Shown one piece after another: positions 32,351 to 41,113 of a DNA stretch of 47,054 nt. Source of the stretch: Treponema sp. Lineage in GTDB: Bacteria > Spirochaetota > Spirochaetia > Treponematales > Treponemataceae. How positions within the stretch are numbered: the first letter of the stretch is position 1; the number at the start of each line of letters is the position of its first letter. The notes below the pieces were generated by a model. The model was not told the origin of the DNA, did not search any database, and was given only the letters and a program-made list of their open reading frames with translations. Where the stretch lies: positions 1 to 47,054 of the forward strand of contig JAEDIW010000018.1 in NCBI GenBank assembly GCA_016296655.1, written 5' to 3'. A program made the translations under genes and the position numbers.

Positions 32351-32550
32351 GGTTTTACCCTCTCTTTTAATATAATTGCATTTGCAGGACATATTACGGT
32401 ACATTTTCCGCAGCCAACACAGATTTGAATGTCTACCTGGGCATAGCAGCCTTTTATAACGGAAATAGCATTTAGCGGACATTGTTTTGTACAGGCTCCG
32501 CATGCTACGCATTTTTCCTGAATTACCTGTGAAATTTTTTTTGAAGTCAT
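32347..32550 (-). CDS. 2[4Fe-4S] ferredoxin
   Basis: 67 residues with two CxxCxxCxxxCP clusters (CVACGACTKQCP and CVGCGKCTVICP). Small electron carrier, probably the soluble partner of the overlapping NapH-like membrane protein. An AAAGGAG lies about 14 nt before the ATG, longer than usual spacing. Confidence 0.88.
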   Translation of the reverse strand: MTSKKISQVIQEKCVACGACTKQCPLNAISVIKGCYAQVDIQICVGCGKCTVICPANAIILKERVKP

Positions 32551-32621
32551 TTGTGCTTTTTGCTCCTTTTTAAAAATATAAGAACAAAATTTCCTGCAAA
32601 CAAGCTGATTTTTTTGTTTCC

Positions 32622-34304
32622 TTATTCAAGAATTGTAATTTCTACACGGCGGTTTAGGGCTTTGCCTTGTGTTGTGCTGTTGCTGGCGATTGGTCGTTCT
32701 GCGCCGTAACCGCGGCATATAAAATGGTCTGCGTTTATGCCTCTTTTTGAAAGCTGCATTGCGATGGCTTTTGAGCGTTTTTGAGAAACTTCGAGTTCTC
32801 CTTTAGGATTGCCGACTGAGGCTGAATGTCCTTCAATTAAAAAATGTGAGTCGGGTACAAGTCGTAAAACTTCTGCAATCTGGTCAAGCCTTGAAAGTTC
32901 TTCTGGTAAAATTTCATCACTGTCAGGTTTGAACCTTATGTCGCGTACTGAAAGCCTAAGTCCTGCAGGGGTTTCTTCTACAACCATTGAATTAAAATCA
33001 TCTGGCTGAACTTTTTCTGGTTCTGGAACTGATGATGGAACTGGTATTTTAGCTGAGTTTTTTTTGCCGCTGTTAAGAATTCCTGCGTCTGCAAGTAATT
33101 CTGATGCTGAAACTTTTTCTGATTTAGCAGAGCGTTCTGATTTTATTCCTGAAGTTTTTGATTTTTCTGCAGAAGCCTGGGTTGACCCTGTTTTGCCAGC
33201 TGCTGCTATTTTTGTACTGGCTGATGTGTCGGAAAGCTGTCCAGATGCATTTTGTCTGGGGGTGCTGTCTTTTGGCTTTGCTGCCTGATACGGCTGATAT
33301 GGTTGATTCGGCTGCATTCTTTCGGAAGATTTTGCTGCATTGCTGTTTTGACTGCGGGTTGTGGTATTTTTGCCGGATTCTGCATCTGGCAGCAGGTATT
33401 TGTTTTCTATGAAATCAGAATTTGATGCAGGATTGGATATTTCGTGTGATGAAAGAGTTCCTTTTTCTGAAGGAACAAATTTTGCAATTCTTTGTAATGC
33501 TGGAATGAGTTTTTTATGTTCAACTGCAGGAGGATATTCTGTAAACTGGGAAATTGTACCTTTCAGGCGGACAGAAAGTCCTGTGTCATAAGTGAAAGTT
33601 TCGTCTACACGGTCATGTATTAAAATGGCATTGCCTGTGGCCTTGCTTACGAGTATGTTGGCTTCATGCGTTCCTGTTGCATTTTTCAAGGATTTGTCCC
33701 CGTTGTGGTCTAAATGCCTCTGGTCGTAGCGGGTTGCCCATTTTGCAGTGATTTTATATACGCTTTGATTGTGATAAGTTTCTTCGCCTGCAAAAGTATA
33801 GGCTACAACCATTTGCAGCTTTGTTACGATGCCTTTATTTAACGGGTCAACGGCTCGGACTGCATTTGCCTGCCAGGAAGCCCCTGGTGTAAGTTTCCCG
33901 CTTGGAAATGCTGGAAAACTTCTGAAAGACGGAAATCCATTGTCTACAATCATGGAAAGGCTTCCGTTTTGGTTTATCGTAAAAACAGATGGAATTGAAT
34001 CATGAATTCCTTTGAAAACTTCCTTTTTTGCATGAACTGTTTGCTCTGTAAGGTAAAAATTACCGTCATAAAGGTAAGAATTTTTATCGCTTGCTTTTGA
34101 AGCGGGAGAACGGGAAATAAATGAACGGACTTCTCTGGCAATTAGCCCCTGATATTTTCCATTGTCATAGCGGCTTAAATCTGTCCGTTCTACCAGTGTA
34201 TAACTTTTTTCTCCGTTGTGAGTAATTGAAGCCTGGGAAAAGGATTTGGCATCTGGAAAAATAGTAAAAATAATGGCTGCAAACAAAAAAATCATTCTAT
34301 TCAT
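32622..34304 (-). CDS. OmpA-family outer membrane/periplasmic protein
   Basis: 560 residues. Signal peptide (MNRMIFLFAAIIFTIFPDAKSFSQA), a beta-rich N-terminal domain of about 270 residues, a low-complexity Ser/Lys/Ala/Pro/Gln linker (about 280-430) and a C-terminal OmpA domain that binds peptidoglycan: LIEGHSASVG, SQKRSKAIAMQL and GYGAERPIASN followed by NRRVEITI. Likely tethers the cell envelope to murein. No Shine-Dalgarno precedes the ATG; a 14-bp tandem repeat lies there instead (34306-34333). Confidence 0.85.
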   Translation of the reverse strand: MNRMIFLFAAIIFTIFPDAKSFSQASITHNGEKSYTLVERTDLSRYDNGKYQGLIAREVRSFISRSPASKASDKNSYLYDGNFYLTEQTVHAKKEVFKGIHDSIPSVFTINQNGSLSMIVDNGFPSFRSFPAFPSGKLTPGASWQANAVRAVDPLNKGIVTKLQMVVAYTFAGEETYHNQSVYKITAKWATRYDQRHLDHNGDKSLKNATGTHEANILVSKATGNAILIHDRVDETFTYDTGLSVRLKGTISQFTEYPPAVEHKKLIPALQRIAKFVPSEKGTLSSHEISNPASNSDFIENKYLLPDAESGKNTTTRSQNSNAAKSSERMQPNQPYQPYQAAKPKDSTPRQNASGQLSDTSASTKIAAAGKTGSTQASAEKSKTSGIKSERSAKSEKVSASELLADAGILNSGKKNSAKIPVPSSVPEPEKVQPDDFNSMVVEETPAGLRLSVRDIRFKPDSDEILPEELSRLDQIAEVLRLVPDSHFLIEGHSASVGNPKGELEVSQKRSKAIAMQLSKRGINADHFICRGYGAERPIASNSTTQGKALNRRVEITILE

Positions 34305-34305
34305 A

Positions 34306-34333
34306 TATTTATTATCGGATATTTATTATCGGA
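34306..34333. repeat. 14-bp perfect tandem duplication upstream of the OmpA-family gene
   Basis: TATTTATTATCGGA occurs twice in direct tandem, ending 2 nt from the start codon (34304 on the minus strand). It occupies the place where a ribosome binding site and -10 region would be; a GATAAT is included in each unit on the minus strand. Candidate slippage site for expression variation. Confidence 0.6.
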
Positions 34334-34354
34334 ATAGATGAAAAAAATATCTGC

Positions 34355-34391
34355 AAAAAAAAGGCGGATCAGAAAAACTTTCTGACCCGCC
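34355..34391 (-). terminator. Terminator of the uxaB-uxaA unit
   Basis: On the minus strand a 12-bp stem, GGCGGGTCAGAA and TTCTGATCCGCC with one G-U pair and a 5-nt loop, is followed by eight Ts. Confidence 0.92.
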
Positions 34392-34441
34392 ACACGGAGA
34401 AAAAAAACTTATCTCAAATAAAAGAGAACTATTTAATAAGG

Positions 34442-36064
34442 CTAGAGAGTTACACCATTTTTAAAAATAGCGATTTCTCTGTAGCCGTTGCGCTCATTTG
34501 CTGTCTGTTTTTTACCAGAGGCAATGTCGCAGATGAGTTGTAAAAGTTCATCACGAACACCGTCAACAGGTTTGTCCAGCATTTGAGCTGCATCAAAATC
34601 AATCCAGCCAGCTTTGCGGTTTGCAAGCGGATGATTTGTTGCAATTTTTACTGTAGGAACTGGTGCTCCAAGAGGAGTTCCACGTCCTGTAGTAAAGAGA
34701 ATTAAATTGGCGCCGGCAGCTGTCATGTCTGTTGTAGAAACAATGTCATTGCCAGGACCTTCAAGCAGATTCAAGCCCTTTTCTGAAATTCTGTCACCAT
34801 AGTGAAGAACTCCGCATACAGGGGCTTTTCCGCCTTTTTGAACACAGCCTAAAGATTTGTCTTCAAGGGTTGTAATACCACCGGCTTTATTTCCGGGAGA
34901 TGGATTTTCATATACAACCTGACCGTGTTTTGCAAAATATTCTTTGAAACCGTTTATAAGATTTACGGTTTGGTCAAATCTGTTTTTATCAACACAACGG
35001 TTCATCAGCATTTGTTCTGCACCGAACATTTCAGGAACTTCAGTAAGCATTACAGAACCGCCCATTGCGGTAACAGCGTCACAAATGCGGCCAACCAAAG
35101 CATTTGCAGTAATTCCGCTTAAGCCGTCAGAACCTCCACATTTCATTCCAAGAACAATTTCGCTCATTGGAACTTCTTCCCGTTTGAACTGAGAAACGTA
35201 TTCTGCAAGTTCTGTAAGAAGTTTTCTGCCTTCTGCAACTTCGTCAACACAATCCTGTGTTTTCATGAATTTTACACGGTTTGGATCGAAATCTCCAAGT
35301 TCTTCAAGAAATTGCTCGCTTGTAAGGTTTTCGCAACCCAAGCTTACAACAAGAACTGCTCCTGCATTTGGATGATGTACTAAATCTGCAAGAATTTTAC
35401 GAGTCGTTGCATGGTCATTGCTCATCTGCGAACAACCGTATGGATGTGTCCATGCAAAAACCCCTTCAAGACCTCCATTTTCATTTGGAGCAGGTTCTCC
35501 GCCACAGAATTTTCCATTTGCCCAGGCGGCAAGATTTTCAGAAATTTTATTTACACAGCCAACTGTCGGTACAATCCAAATTTCGTTGCGGATTCCGATT
35601 CTTCCGTTTGGCCGTTTATATGCTTTGATTGTAGGAATGTTTTTTCTGAATTCAGCTGTTTCTGCTTTCCAGGCTTCCATAGAAGCTTCTGCTCCTGCCT
35701 CATCGTAAGTGTAAGAGGCAGTTTCTGAAAGAAGAGTTTTTGTATTCTGGACATGAACATGGCAACCAGCGGAAATTTCACATTTTGCTCCACCGATAGG
35801 ATAACCGTATTTTATAACAGGTTCTTCTGACTTGATGTCTTTTATGGCAAATTTGTGACCTGCCATGATGTCTTCTTTCAAAGTCAAGGTAACTTCTTTC
35901 GCATTTCCAGAAGCTTCAACTGTAATGGTTTCTCCTTTTGCAAGAGGAACCAGAGCAACGGCTACGCTGTCGCTAGGATGAATACGTAAAGCTTTTTTTC
36001 CAAATTCCTGACAGTTGTCAGCAGCTGGAGCAGAGCTAGAACAAGAACATTTTTCAGAATTCAT
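34442..36064 (-). CDS. uxaA: Altronate dehydratase
   Basis: 540 residues. Dehydrates D-altronate to 2-keto-3-deoxygluconate in galacturonate breakdown. An N-terminal SAF domain (about residues 20-105) precedes the large altronate hydrolase/galactarate dehydratase domain with HPYGCSQMSNDHATTR, MKCGGSDGLSGITAN and TGRGTPLGAPVPTVKIATN. An odd Cys-rich leader (KCSCSSSAPAADNCQEF) precedes SAF. ATG at 36064 with AGTAGG upstream is preferred over an in-frame TTG seven codons earlier. Follows uxaB by about 215 nt on the same strand and ends in a strong terminator. Confidence 0.93.
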   Translation of the reverse strand: MNSEKCSCSSSAPAADNCQEFGKKALRIHPSDSVAVALVPLAKGETITVEASGNAKEVTLTLKEDIMAGHKFAIKDIKSEEPVIKYGYPIGGAKCEISAGCHVHVQNTKTLLSETASYTYDEAGAEASMEAWKAETAEFRKNIPTIKAYKRPNGRIGIRNEIWIVPTVGCVNKISENLAAWANGKFCGGEPAPNENGGLEGVFAWTHPYGCSQMSNDHATTRKILADLVHHPNAGAVLVVSLGCENLTSEQFLEELGDFDPNRVKFMKTQDCVDEVAEGRKLLTELAEYVSQFKREEVPMSEIVLGMKCGGSDGLSGITANALVGRICDAVTAMGGSVMLTEVPEMFGAEQMLMNRCVDKNRFDQTVNLINGFKEYFAKHGQVVYENPSPGNKAGGITTLEDKSLGCVQKGGKAPVCGVLHYGDRISEKGLNLLEGPGNDIVSTTDMTAAGANLILFTTGRGTPLGAPVPTVKIATNHPLANRKAGWIDFDAAQMLDKPVDGVRDELLQLICDIASGKKQTANERNGYREIAIFKNGVTL

Positions 36065-36190
36065 ATTACAAAACCTACTGTTCAAAACTTAAAAATACGT
36101 TGGAAAGAAGCTCCCTGACTGGGAACGCTCCTTTTCACATTTTTTGGTTCTGCCCGTTTTACAGGCAGAAATTCGTTTTAGGAAAGGGCC

Positions 36191-36283
36191 GATTAACACT
36201 TGAAGTGATTGGTCTGCCTTTTCCGTCAAATTGCCGTAAGCCATTGACTTACGGACAATTAGCTACATTCAGTGTTTCCTTAG
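36191..36283. repeat. 93-bp dispersed element, copy 1 (overlaps the uxaB stop)
   Basis: 93 nt from GATTAACACT to CCTTAG, aligned without gaps to 41021-41113 with 73 of 93 positions identical by eye. Contains a hairpin CCGTAAG/CTTACGG (36234-36254) and an invariant AGCTACATTCAG. Its right end supplies the TAA stop of the minus-strand uxaB gene, and it lies in the uxaB-uxaA intercistronic region. Confidence 0.75.
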
Positions 36284-37842
36284 GCATTAACTACTGCGTT
36301 AAGAGCCTTTTTCATGCCGTCTTTTTTGATTGAAGCAAGTGCTGTTGCAACAGCTTCTTCAAGTCCTGCATATTTTGTAAGGTCTTCTTTCCAGAAATCT
36401 GTATTTGAAAGAACTTTGTTTGCAATAACTTTTGCGTCCTGAGTTTCTTTGTTTAAGTTTGCAAAGAATTCAAGAACTGGCATTGTGTCTTTGTTTGGAT
36501 AAACGCCTTCTTCCCTCTTTGATTCAAGATATTTCGCACCTTTTTCGTCTGTTTTGATTTCTGTTCCATTGTAGAAAGAAATAAGGGCAGCAATAGAAAA
36601 AGAAAGAAGCTTTGGAACGGAGCCTTTTTTTGCAATGTACTGAGTTACAGAAGGCAGACAGCGTGTCCAGTATTTTGCAACAGAGTTCAGGGAAATTTCG
36701 ATAAGGCGGTGCGGGTTGAACGGATTCTGGAAGCGTGTCCAAACATCATTTGCATAGCCTTTAAGGTCTTCCTGATCGCCGTCGATTGAAGGAACGATTT
36801 CGTTGAAGATAACGTCGTGCATGAATTTCTGTGCATCGGCATTTGGTGTGTTAAAGCCTGTTCCAACTTTTTCTGAACAAACGATGTCCTGAACGTAGTT
36901 TGAACCTGCAAGGAAAGCTGCCAGTACAGAAGAAGTGTGGGCACCGTTAAGGATGCGTACTTTTCTTGTGTGGTAGTAGTCCATATTTTTTGTCCAGATA
37001 ACAGAAAGACCTGCTTTCTGGAGAGGAAGTTCGTCTTCGTGAGATTTTTTGGATTCTATAACCCAGAAATGGAAAAGTTCTGCTGAGTCCAAAAGTTTGT
37101 CTTCGTAACCAAGTTTTTCGCAAAGTTCTTCTGCCTGAGTTTTACCAGTTTCTTCGTTTTTTGTAAGAAGAGGGAAATATCCTGGAACGATGCGGTCTAC
37201 AAGGCAGGAACATACATCGCAGGCTTCGTCGAACCAGTTGATGAAATCTGGACCCAGCTGCCACATTTCTGCGTAGCGGAGAATGTTTATGCGGAGGTTA
37301 AGACCTGCCTGGTCAGAAAGTTCGCAAGGAATAAGAATCATACCCTTAGAAACATCACCGCTAAAAGCCTGGAAGCGTTTGTAAAGGAAGGCAGTAACTT
37401 TTGCAGGGAAGTTTTTCTGTGGTTTCTGGTCTAAAGTAACAGGAACTCCGTCGATTTCTGTATCGAAGCGGATGCCTGCTTCTGTAGTGTTAGAAACGAT
37501 GAAGCGCAAATCCGGATTTGAAGCACATGCAATATATTCATCGTAGTTTGTGTAAGGGTTGATTGAACGGCTGATAGAAGTAATAGTACGAGTTTCTACA
37601 GTCGGCTTTCCGTCTTTCATGCCGCGCAGAACTGTTGTATAAAGGTTGTTCTGCTCCTGCAATGATCCAACCATACCTTTTTCCAATGGCTGAATTACAA
37701 CAACATTTCCGTTGAAGCCTGCCTTTTCGTTGGCAATATCAATCTGCCAGTCAACAAATGCACGCAGGAATCCGCCTTCTCCAAACTGGAGAACTTTTTC
37801 AGGGCGCTGAACTGTTTTTACAACATCTTTAATAGATTTCAT
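36280..37842 (-). CDS. uxaB: Tagaturonate reductase
   Basis: 520 residues. NADH-dependent reduction of D-tagaturonate to D-altronate. The long-chain mannitol dehydrogenase family is shown by the N-terminal Rossmann segment LQFGEGGFLRAFVDWQI and the catalytic lysine/histidine stretch KVRILNGAHTSSVLAAF. TAGGAGA precedes the ATG. First gene of the uxaB-uxaA unit, behind several GTATAC-type palindromes that suggest control by a GntR-family uronate regulator. The C-terminal residues abut the 93-bp element. Confidence 0.93.
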   Translation of the reverse strand: MKSIKDVVKTVQRPEKVLQFGEGGFLRAFVDWQIDIANEKAGFNGNVVVIQPLEKGMVGSLQEQNNLYTTVLRGMKDGKPTVETRTITSISRSINPYTNYDEYIACASNPDLRFIVSNTTEAGIRFDTEIDGVPVTLDQKPQKNFPAKVTAFLYKRFQAFSGDVSKGMILIPCELSDQAGLNLRINILRYAEMWQLGPDFINWFDEACDVCSCLVDRIVPGYFPLLTKNEETGKTQAEELCEKLGYEDKLLDSAELFHFWVIESKKSHEDELPLQKAGLSVIWTKNMDYYHTRKVRILNGAHTSSVLAAFLAGSNYVQDIVCSEKVGTGFNTPNADAQKFMHDVIFNEIVPSIDGDQEDLKGYANDVWTRFQNPFNPHRLIEISLNSVAKYWTRCLPSVTQYIAKKGSVPKLLSFSIAALISFYNGTEIKTDEKGAKYLESKREEGVYPNKDTMPVLEFFANLNKETQDAKVIANKVLSNTDFWKEDLTKYAGLEEAVATALASIKKDGMKKALNAVVNA

Positions 37843-37985
37843 TCTAATCTCCTATCTAAAAATAGAACTCAAGTAATCTGTGTGAAGTATATTTGCTTTA
37901 GACTGCTTTTTAGTTACCAATTTTTGTATATTTCAGTTGTCTGGCAAAGATTCAATATTATCTATTGAAAAAAAGGCAGTTTTAA

Positions 37986-37995
37986 ATGTATACAA
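37986..37995. promoter_or_regulatory. GTATAC-type operator, proximal
   Basis: ATGTATACAA, one mismatch from the palindrome at 38018-38027 and 32 bp from it. Candidate second binding site of the same regulator. Confidence 0.55.
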
Positions 37996-38017
37996 AAGAT
38001 TTCTGAAAACAGGGCTG

Positions 38018-38027
38018 TTGTATACAA
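38018..38027. promoter_or_regulatory. GTATAC-type operator, distal
   Basis: Perfect decamer palindrome TTGTATACAA in the uxaB upstream region. This form is typical of FadR-subfamily GntR regulators, including uronate regulators. No such regulator is encoded in the window. Confidence 0.6.
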
Positions 38028-38241
38028 TATTTATTGTATATCCACTGAAACAGAATGTCAATTTCCTTTTTTTGTTGTTTTGAAAAAAAAATTGCGTTTT
38101 TTAAGAGAAAAAAGAATAAGTGGATGTTTTTTTTAGAAAAACTTCATTAAACGCATATTTTCAATTAAGGAATGTTTTTTTTTGAGGCAATGAGTATAAT
38201 TTGTAAAATCAAATTTTATGTGAAAGTTGATTTTTCAGTTC

Positions 38242-38850
38242 TTAATTGCTTTCAGTAAGAGTCAGAAAAATATTTTTTTCGTAATTTCTATAGATGATTC
38301 TGTCACTTTTTTTGGTCAATTCAAGAATGCATTTACGTTTGTTAAAAACTCTTCGGATTTCAGTCTTTCCGTTAGATGCTGTTTCTATGGTAAATCGCAG
38401 TTTTTTTGATTCAAAAAGTTCGGCAACTTTTTCCGGGCTGTAGAAAAGCCATTGGAACAGGGCAATGGAATCTTTCTGTTTTAGACCTGGAAGATGAGAC
38501 CATCCGCTGGGTTTTAAAGTTTCTGCAGAAAATGAAATTCTGGCAGTTTCCTTATTGTCAGGACTGAAAGCCTGCATAAAAATGCTTTCTCTGTCAGCCT
38601 GTAGTGAAATCCTGTATTGGTAAGTTCCTGATTTTGCAACTATCTGGCCGTTCCATGTTTTGCTCAAAAAATCTTCCTGAAGGAATGAAGGGGAGAGAAA
38701 AGGTATTTTTTTTGCAGGATAAAGCCGGATGCTGAATTTTGAAGGTTTTTCCGTTTTATTTAATGTTGCGCAAGAAGTTAAAAAATATGAAAAGAAAATA
38801 AGGACAGCAACATTCCGAATTTTCCGAAAAACCAAGGCAAAAGAATTCAT
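38242..38850 (-). CDS. Hypothetical lipoprotein
   Basis: 202 residues. N-terminal hydrophobic segment with lipobox FLTSC at about residue 27, so probably lipid-anchored. The mature part is beta-rich (WNGQIVAKSGTYQYRISLQ, ESIFMQAFSP, ARISFSAETL), reminiscent of LolB/DUF3261-type lipid-handling folds, but no definite family is recognised. CGGAG precedes the ATG. It follows the acyl-CoA synthetase gene by 33 nt on the same strand, which would suit a role in lipid or envelope metabolism. Confidence 0.7.
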   Translation of the reverse strand: MNSFALVFRKIRNVAVLIFFSYFLTSCATLNKTEKPSKFSIRLYPAKKIPFLSPSFLQEDFLSKTWNGQIVAKSGTYQYRISLQADRESIFMQAFSPDNKETARISFSAETLKPSGWSHLPGLKQKDSIALFQWLFYSPEKVAELFESKKLRFTIETASNGKTEIRRVFNKRKCILELTKKSDRIIYRNYEKNIFLTLTESN

Positions 38851-38883
38851 TTGTAGTTTCTCCGATATGCTGTAGAAGAATTA

Positions 38884-40791
38884 TCAGTCGAATAAAGATT
38901 CTATTTCTTTTTCATAAATTTCATTCAGCCGGTAACGCATTATTTCCTGCTTTGCAGATAATTCTATGCCGACTTCAAATTCTTTTTTCAGGAGAACAAA
39001 ATTGTTGATTTTTTCAAACATTCTGAAACCGTTTTGAGCATTTACGGCGTTTGCAATTTCTTCTTCGAACAGTTTCTGCACGTTTTCTGAAAGCATGAAA
39101 TTTTCAAATGTATCGTATTGAAGACCGTTTTCCTGTGCCCAATCCTTTACTTCCTGTTGATTCGGAACAATAAGAGCTCCAAGATATTTCTGATCCTGTC
39201 CTACGACAACTGCTGATGTAATGAATCTTGATTCTGTAAGCTTCATTTCTATAGGCAACGGTTCAACATTTTCACCACCACGTAGAACGATTGTGTCTTT
39301 TATGCGGCCTCTGAGTTGAAGTTCGTCATTTAACGTCATAATGGCAATGTCACCTGTGTCTAGCCAGCCGTCCGGCGTAATTGTCTTTTTGGTTAGTTCT
39401 TCATTTTTGTAGTAGCCTTTCATGACGGTTCCGCCTTTTACCTGAAGAACACCTTTCTGGCAGCGACCTAAAACCATTCCGTTATGGTCTACGATTCGTA
39501 CTTGAACGCCTCTGATTGCACTTCCTATAGTTCTGAAAACTGGGCAGGCTGTCGGGCGAACTGCTACTACAGGTGCAGTTTCGGTCATTCCGTAGCCCTC
39601 TACAATATTTATGCCAATTGCCCAGAAAAATTCATCAACAGCTTTAGGGTATGCAGCACCTCCTGCAATTCCTACACGGAAATTTCTGCCCAGCATAGCC
39701 TTGATTTTTGAAAAAAACAGACCTGAACCCAAAAGTTTAACAGGATAAAGCAGAAGCCACGGAATAACAAAGATAATCCACTGCAATGCCAGGTAGTCAT
39801 TTGAAAAACGGGCTTCCTTTCTGAACAGCCTTCTATCTATCCGGCTGTGCAAGATTGCAACACTTGTAAAGAATTTGAACAGAGTATAGACAATTCCGCC
39901 TGTTTTTCGCATTTTGCGAGTGATTCCATCGTAAACAGCTTCAAAAATACGCGGAACAGCAGGAATGAGATGTGGATTGAGTTTTTGGAAATCTGCCAGA
40001 AGAATGCTTCCGATTGGCTTTGAGTAGCAGATTGCACCTGCCTGAAACAGAATGACATATTCGCAAAGCCGCTGGAAAACATGCCATATAGGAAGTACGC
40101 ACAGGGCTCTGTCTCCAGGATTCAGGTAAATTCGTTCCTGCAATTCATCCAGCTGAGTTAAAAAATTTCCATGGGAAAGCATGACGCCTTTTGGCTTTCC
40201 CGTTGTTCCAGATGTAAAAATGATTGCGGCTGTATCATCCCAGCTGCCTTTTTCAATTTCTGTTTCAATTATATTTGGGTTTTCATTGCGGAAAGAAATG
40301 CCCTTTTGTAAGATACTGTCAAAACTGAGCAGTTCTATGTTTTGTTTTTCTGCTTCATCTGCTTCGGCTTGAGCCGGTTTGTCAAAGTAGATTAGCCTTT
40401 CAAGTTTTGGAAGGTCTGATTTTATGGAAAGAATTTTCTTTATCTGAGAAGTATTCTCAACTATTACAAGTTTACATTCTGTAAAAGAAAGAATGTACTG
40501 CAAATCTTTTATGGTTGCATCGCAGCCTCGTGGAACATCTATGGCTCCAATTGCAAGAATTCCGATGTCACTTTGCTCCCATTCCTGGCGGTTGTCAGAA
40601 ATAAGACCGATTAAGTCCCCTCTTTTTACACCTGTTGAAAGCAAGCCCCCTGCAAAGTTCATGGCATTTTCAAAAAGTTCTTTATATGTACACGGTTGAA
40701 AGTCTCCGGAAGAAAGTCTGGAATATTGGGCAGGAAGATCAGAATATGCCAGAGCAGTTTTTCGAATCATTCTAGGTAAAGTTTGTTCCAT
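38884..40791 (-). CDS. Long-chain acyl-CoA synthetase (AMP-binding)
   Basis: 635 residues. Adenylate-forming enzyme that activates fatty acids. P-loop-like A3 motif IIFTSGTTGKPKGVMLSHGN (about residues 191-210), A5 GYGMTETAPVV, A7 GWLDTGDIA and A8 LRGRIKDTIVLRGGENVEP are visible. Probable substrates are host- or diet-derived long-chain fatty acids, since many treponemes depend on them; that is inference. AAAGGA lies before the ATG. Followed by the lipoprotein gene. Confidence 0.9.
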   Translation of the reverse strand: MEQTLPRMIRKTALAYSDLPAQYSRLSSGDFQPCTYKELFENAMNFAGGLLSTGVKRGDLIGLISDNRQEWEQSDIGILAIGAIDVPRGCDATIKDLQYILSFTECKLVIVENTSQIKKILSIKSDLPKLERLIYFDKPAQAEADEAEKQNIELLSFDSILQKGISFRNENPNIIETEIEKGSWDDTAAIIFTSGTTGKPKGVMLSHGNFLTQLDELQERIYLNPGDRALCVLPIWHVFQRLCEYVILFQAGAICYSKPIGSILLADFQKLNPHLIPAVPRIFEAVYDGITRKMRKTGGIVYTLFKFFTSVAILHSRIDRRLFRKEARFSNDYLALQWIIFVIPWLLLYPVKLLGSGLFFSKIKAMLGRNFRVGIAGGAAYPKAVDEFFWAIGINIVEGYGMTETAPVVAVRPTACPVFRTIGSAIRGVQVRIVDHNGMVLGRCQKGVLQVKGGTVMKGYYKNEELTKKTITPDGWLDTGDIAIMTLNDELQLRGRIKDTIVLRGGENVEPLPIEMKLTESRFITSAVVVGQDQKYLGALIVPNQQEVKDWAQENGLQYDTFENFMLSENVQKLFEEEIANAVNAQNGFRMFEKINNFVLLKKEFEVGIELSAKQEIMRYRLNEIYEKEIESLFD

Positions 40792-41109
40792 GATAAATTC
40801 CTTTGGGTTTGAAAATTTAATTTGTAAAAGCCTGGTTTAAAAATCGTTTTGAAACTTTCTGTAGAAAGCTTAGGCATATTTTATAAGTATAACCGTATTA
40901 TTTTCCAAATTCAACGGAGAATTTATGAGAACGTTCAAAAAGTTCAGGTTTGTGTGTGTGGCGGTGGATGATTTTTTTTTCTGGAAGTTACAGCCAAAGG
41001 GCTTGTTTCAGAGATTTGATGATTAACTCTTGAAGCGATTACTTGGTACTTCCCGTTAGATTGCCGTAAGTTATTGATTTGCGGATAATCAGCTACATTC
41101 AGTTTTACC
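40792..41109. other. Intergenic region with short hairpin, possible small gene and 93-bp element
   Basis: Contains a hairpin CTTTCTGTAGAAAG (about 40856-40869), a TATTTTATAAG stretch suitable for a -10 box, a possible 33-codon gene (40925-41026) and the 93-bp element copy 2 (41021-41113). Nothing else recognised. Confidence 0.45.
40925..41026 (+). CDS. Possible 33-residue small protein
   Basis: ATG at 40925 preceded by CGGAGAATTT, a reasonable ribosome binding site. The product is basic and aromatic-rich (RTFKKFRFVCVAVDDFFFW), and its TAA falls inside the 93-bp element. No family recognised; it could be chance. Confidence 0.2.
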   Translation: MRTFKKFRFVCVAVDDFFFWKLQPKGLFQRFDD

Positions 41110-41113
41110 TTAG
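41021..41113. repeat. 93-bp dispersed element, copy 2 (overlaps a stop codon)
   Basis: Same length as the copy at 36191-36283. The hairpin CCGTAAG/TTTGCGG (41064-41084) is kept through two G-U pairs when read on the plus strand, but not on the minus strand. The right end supplies the TAA stop of the Cys-rich gene at 41110, as the other copy does for uxaB. Confidence 0.75.

Larger units (their letters stand above)
37843..38241 (-). promoter_or_regulatory. Long uxaB regulatory region
   Basis: About 400 nt with no gene. From the far end: TTGTATATCC (38034), the perfect palindrome TTGTATACAA (38018-38027), TGTATACAA (37987-37995), an inverted repeat TTCAATA/TATTGAA (37951-37969) and a half-site TTGTATAT (37924). 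The spacing of the two full sites is about three helical turns (31 bp). The rest is A/T-rich with no other structure seen. Confidence 0.6.

Noticed and set aside
32351..32512. N-terminal extension of the NapH-like protein rich in Cys and Arg
   Set aside because: It is the ferredoxin gene read in another frame. The real start at 32350 has a ribosome binding site and overlaps the ferredoxin stop.
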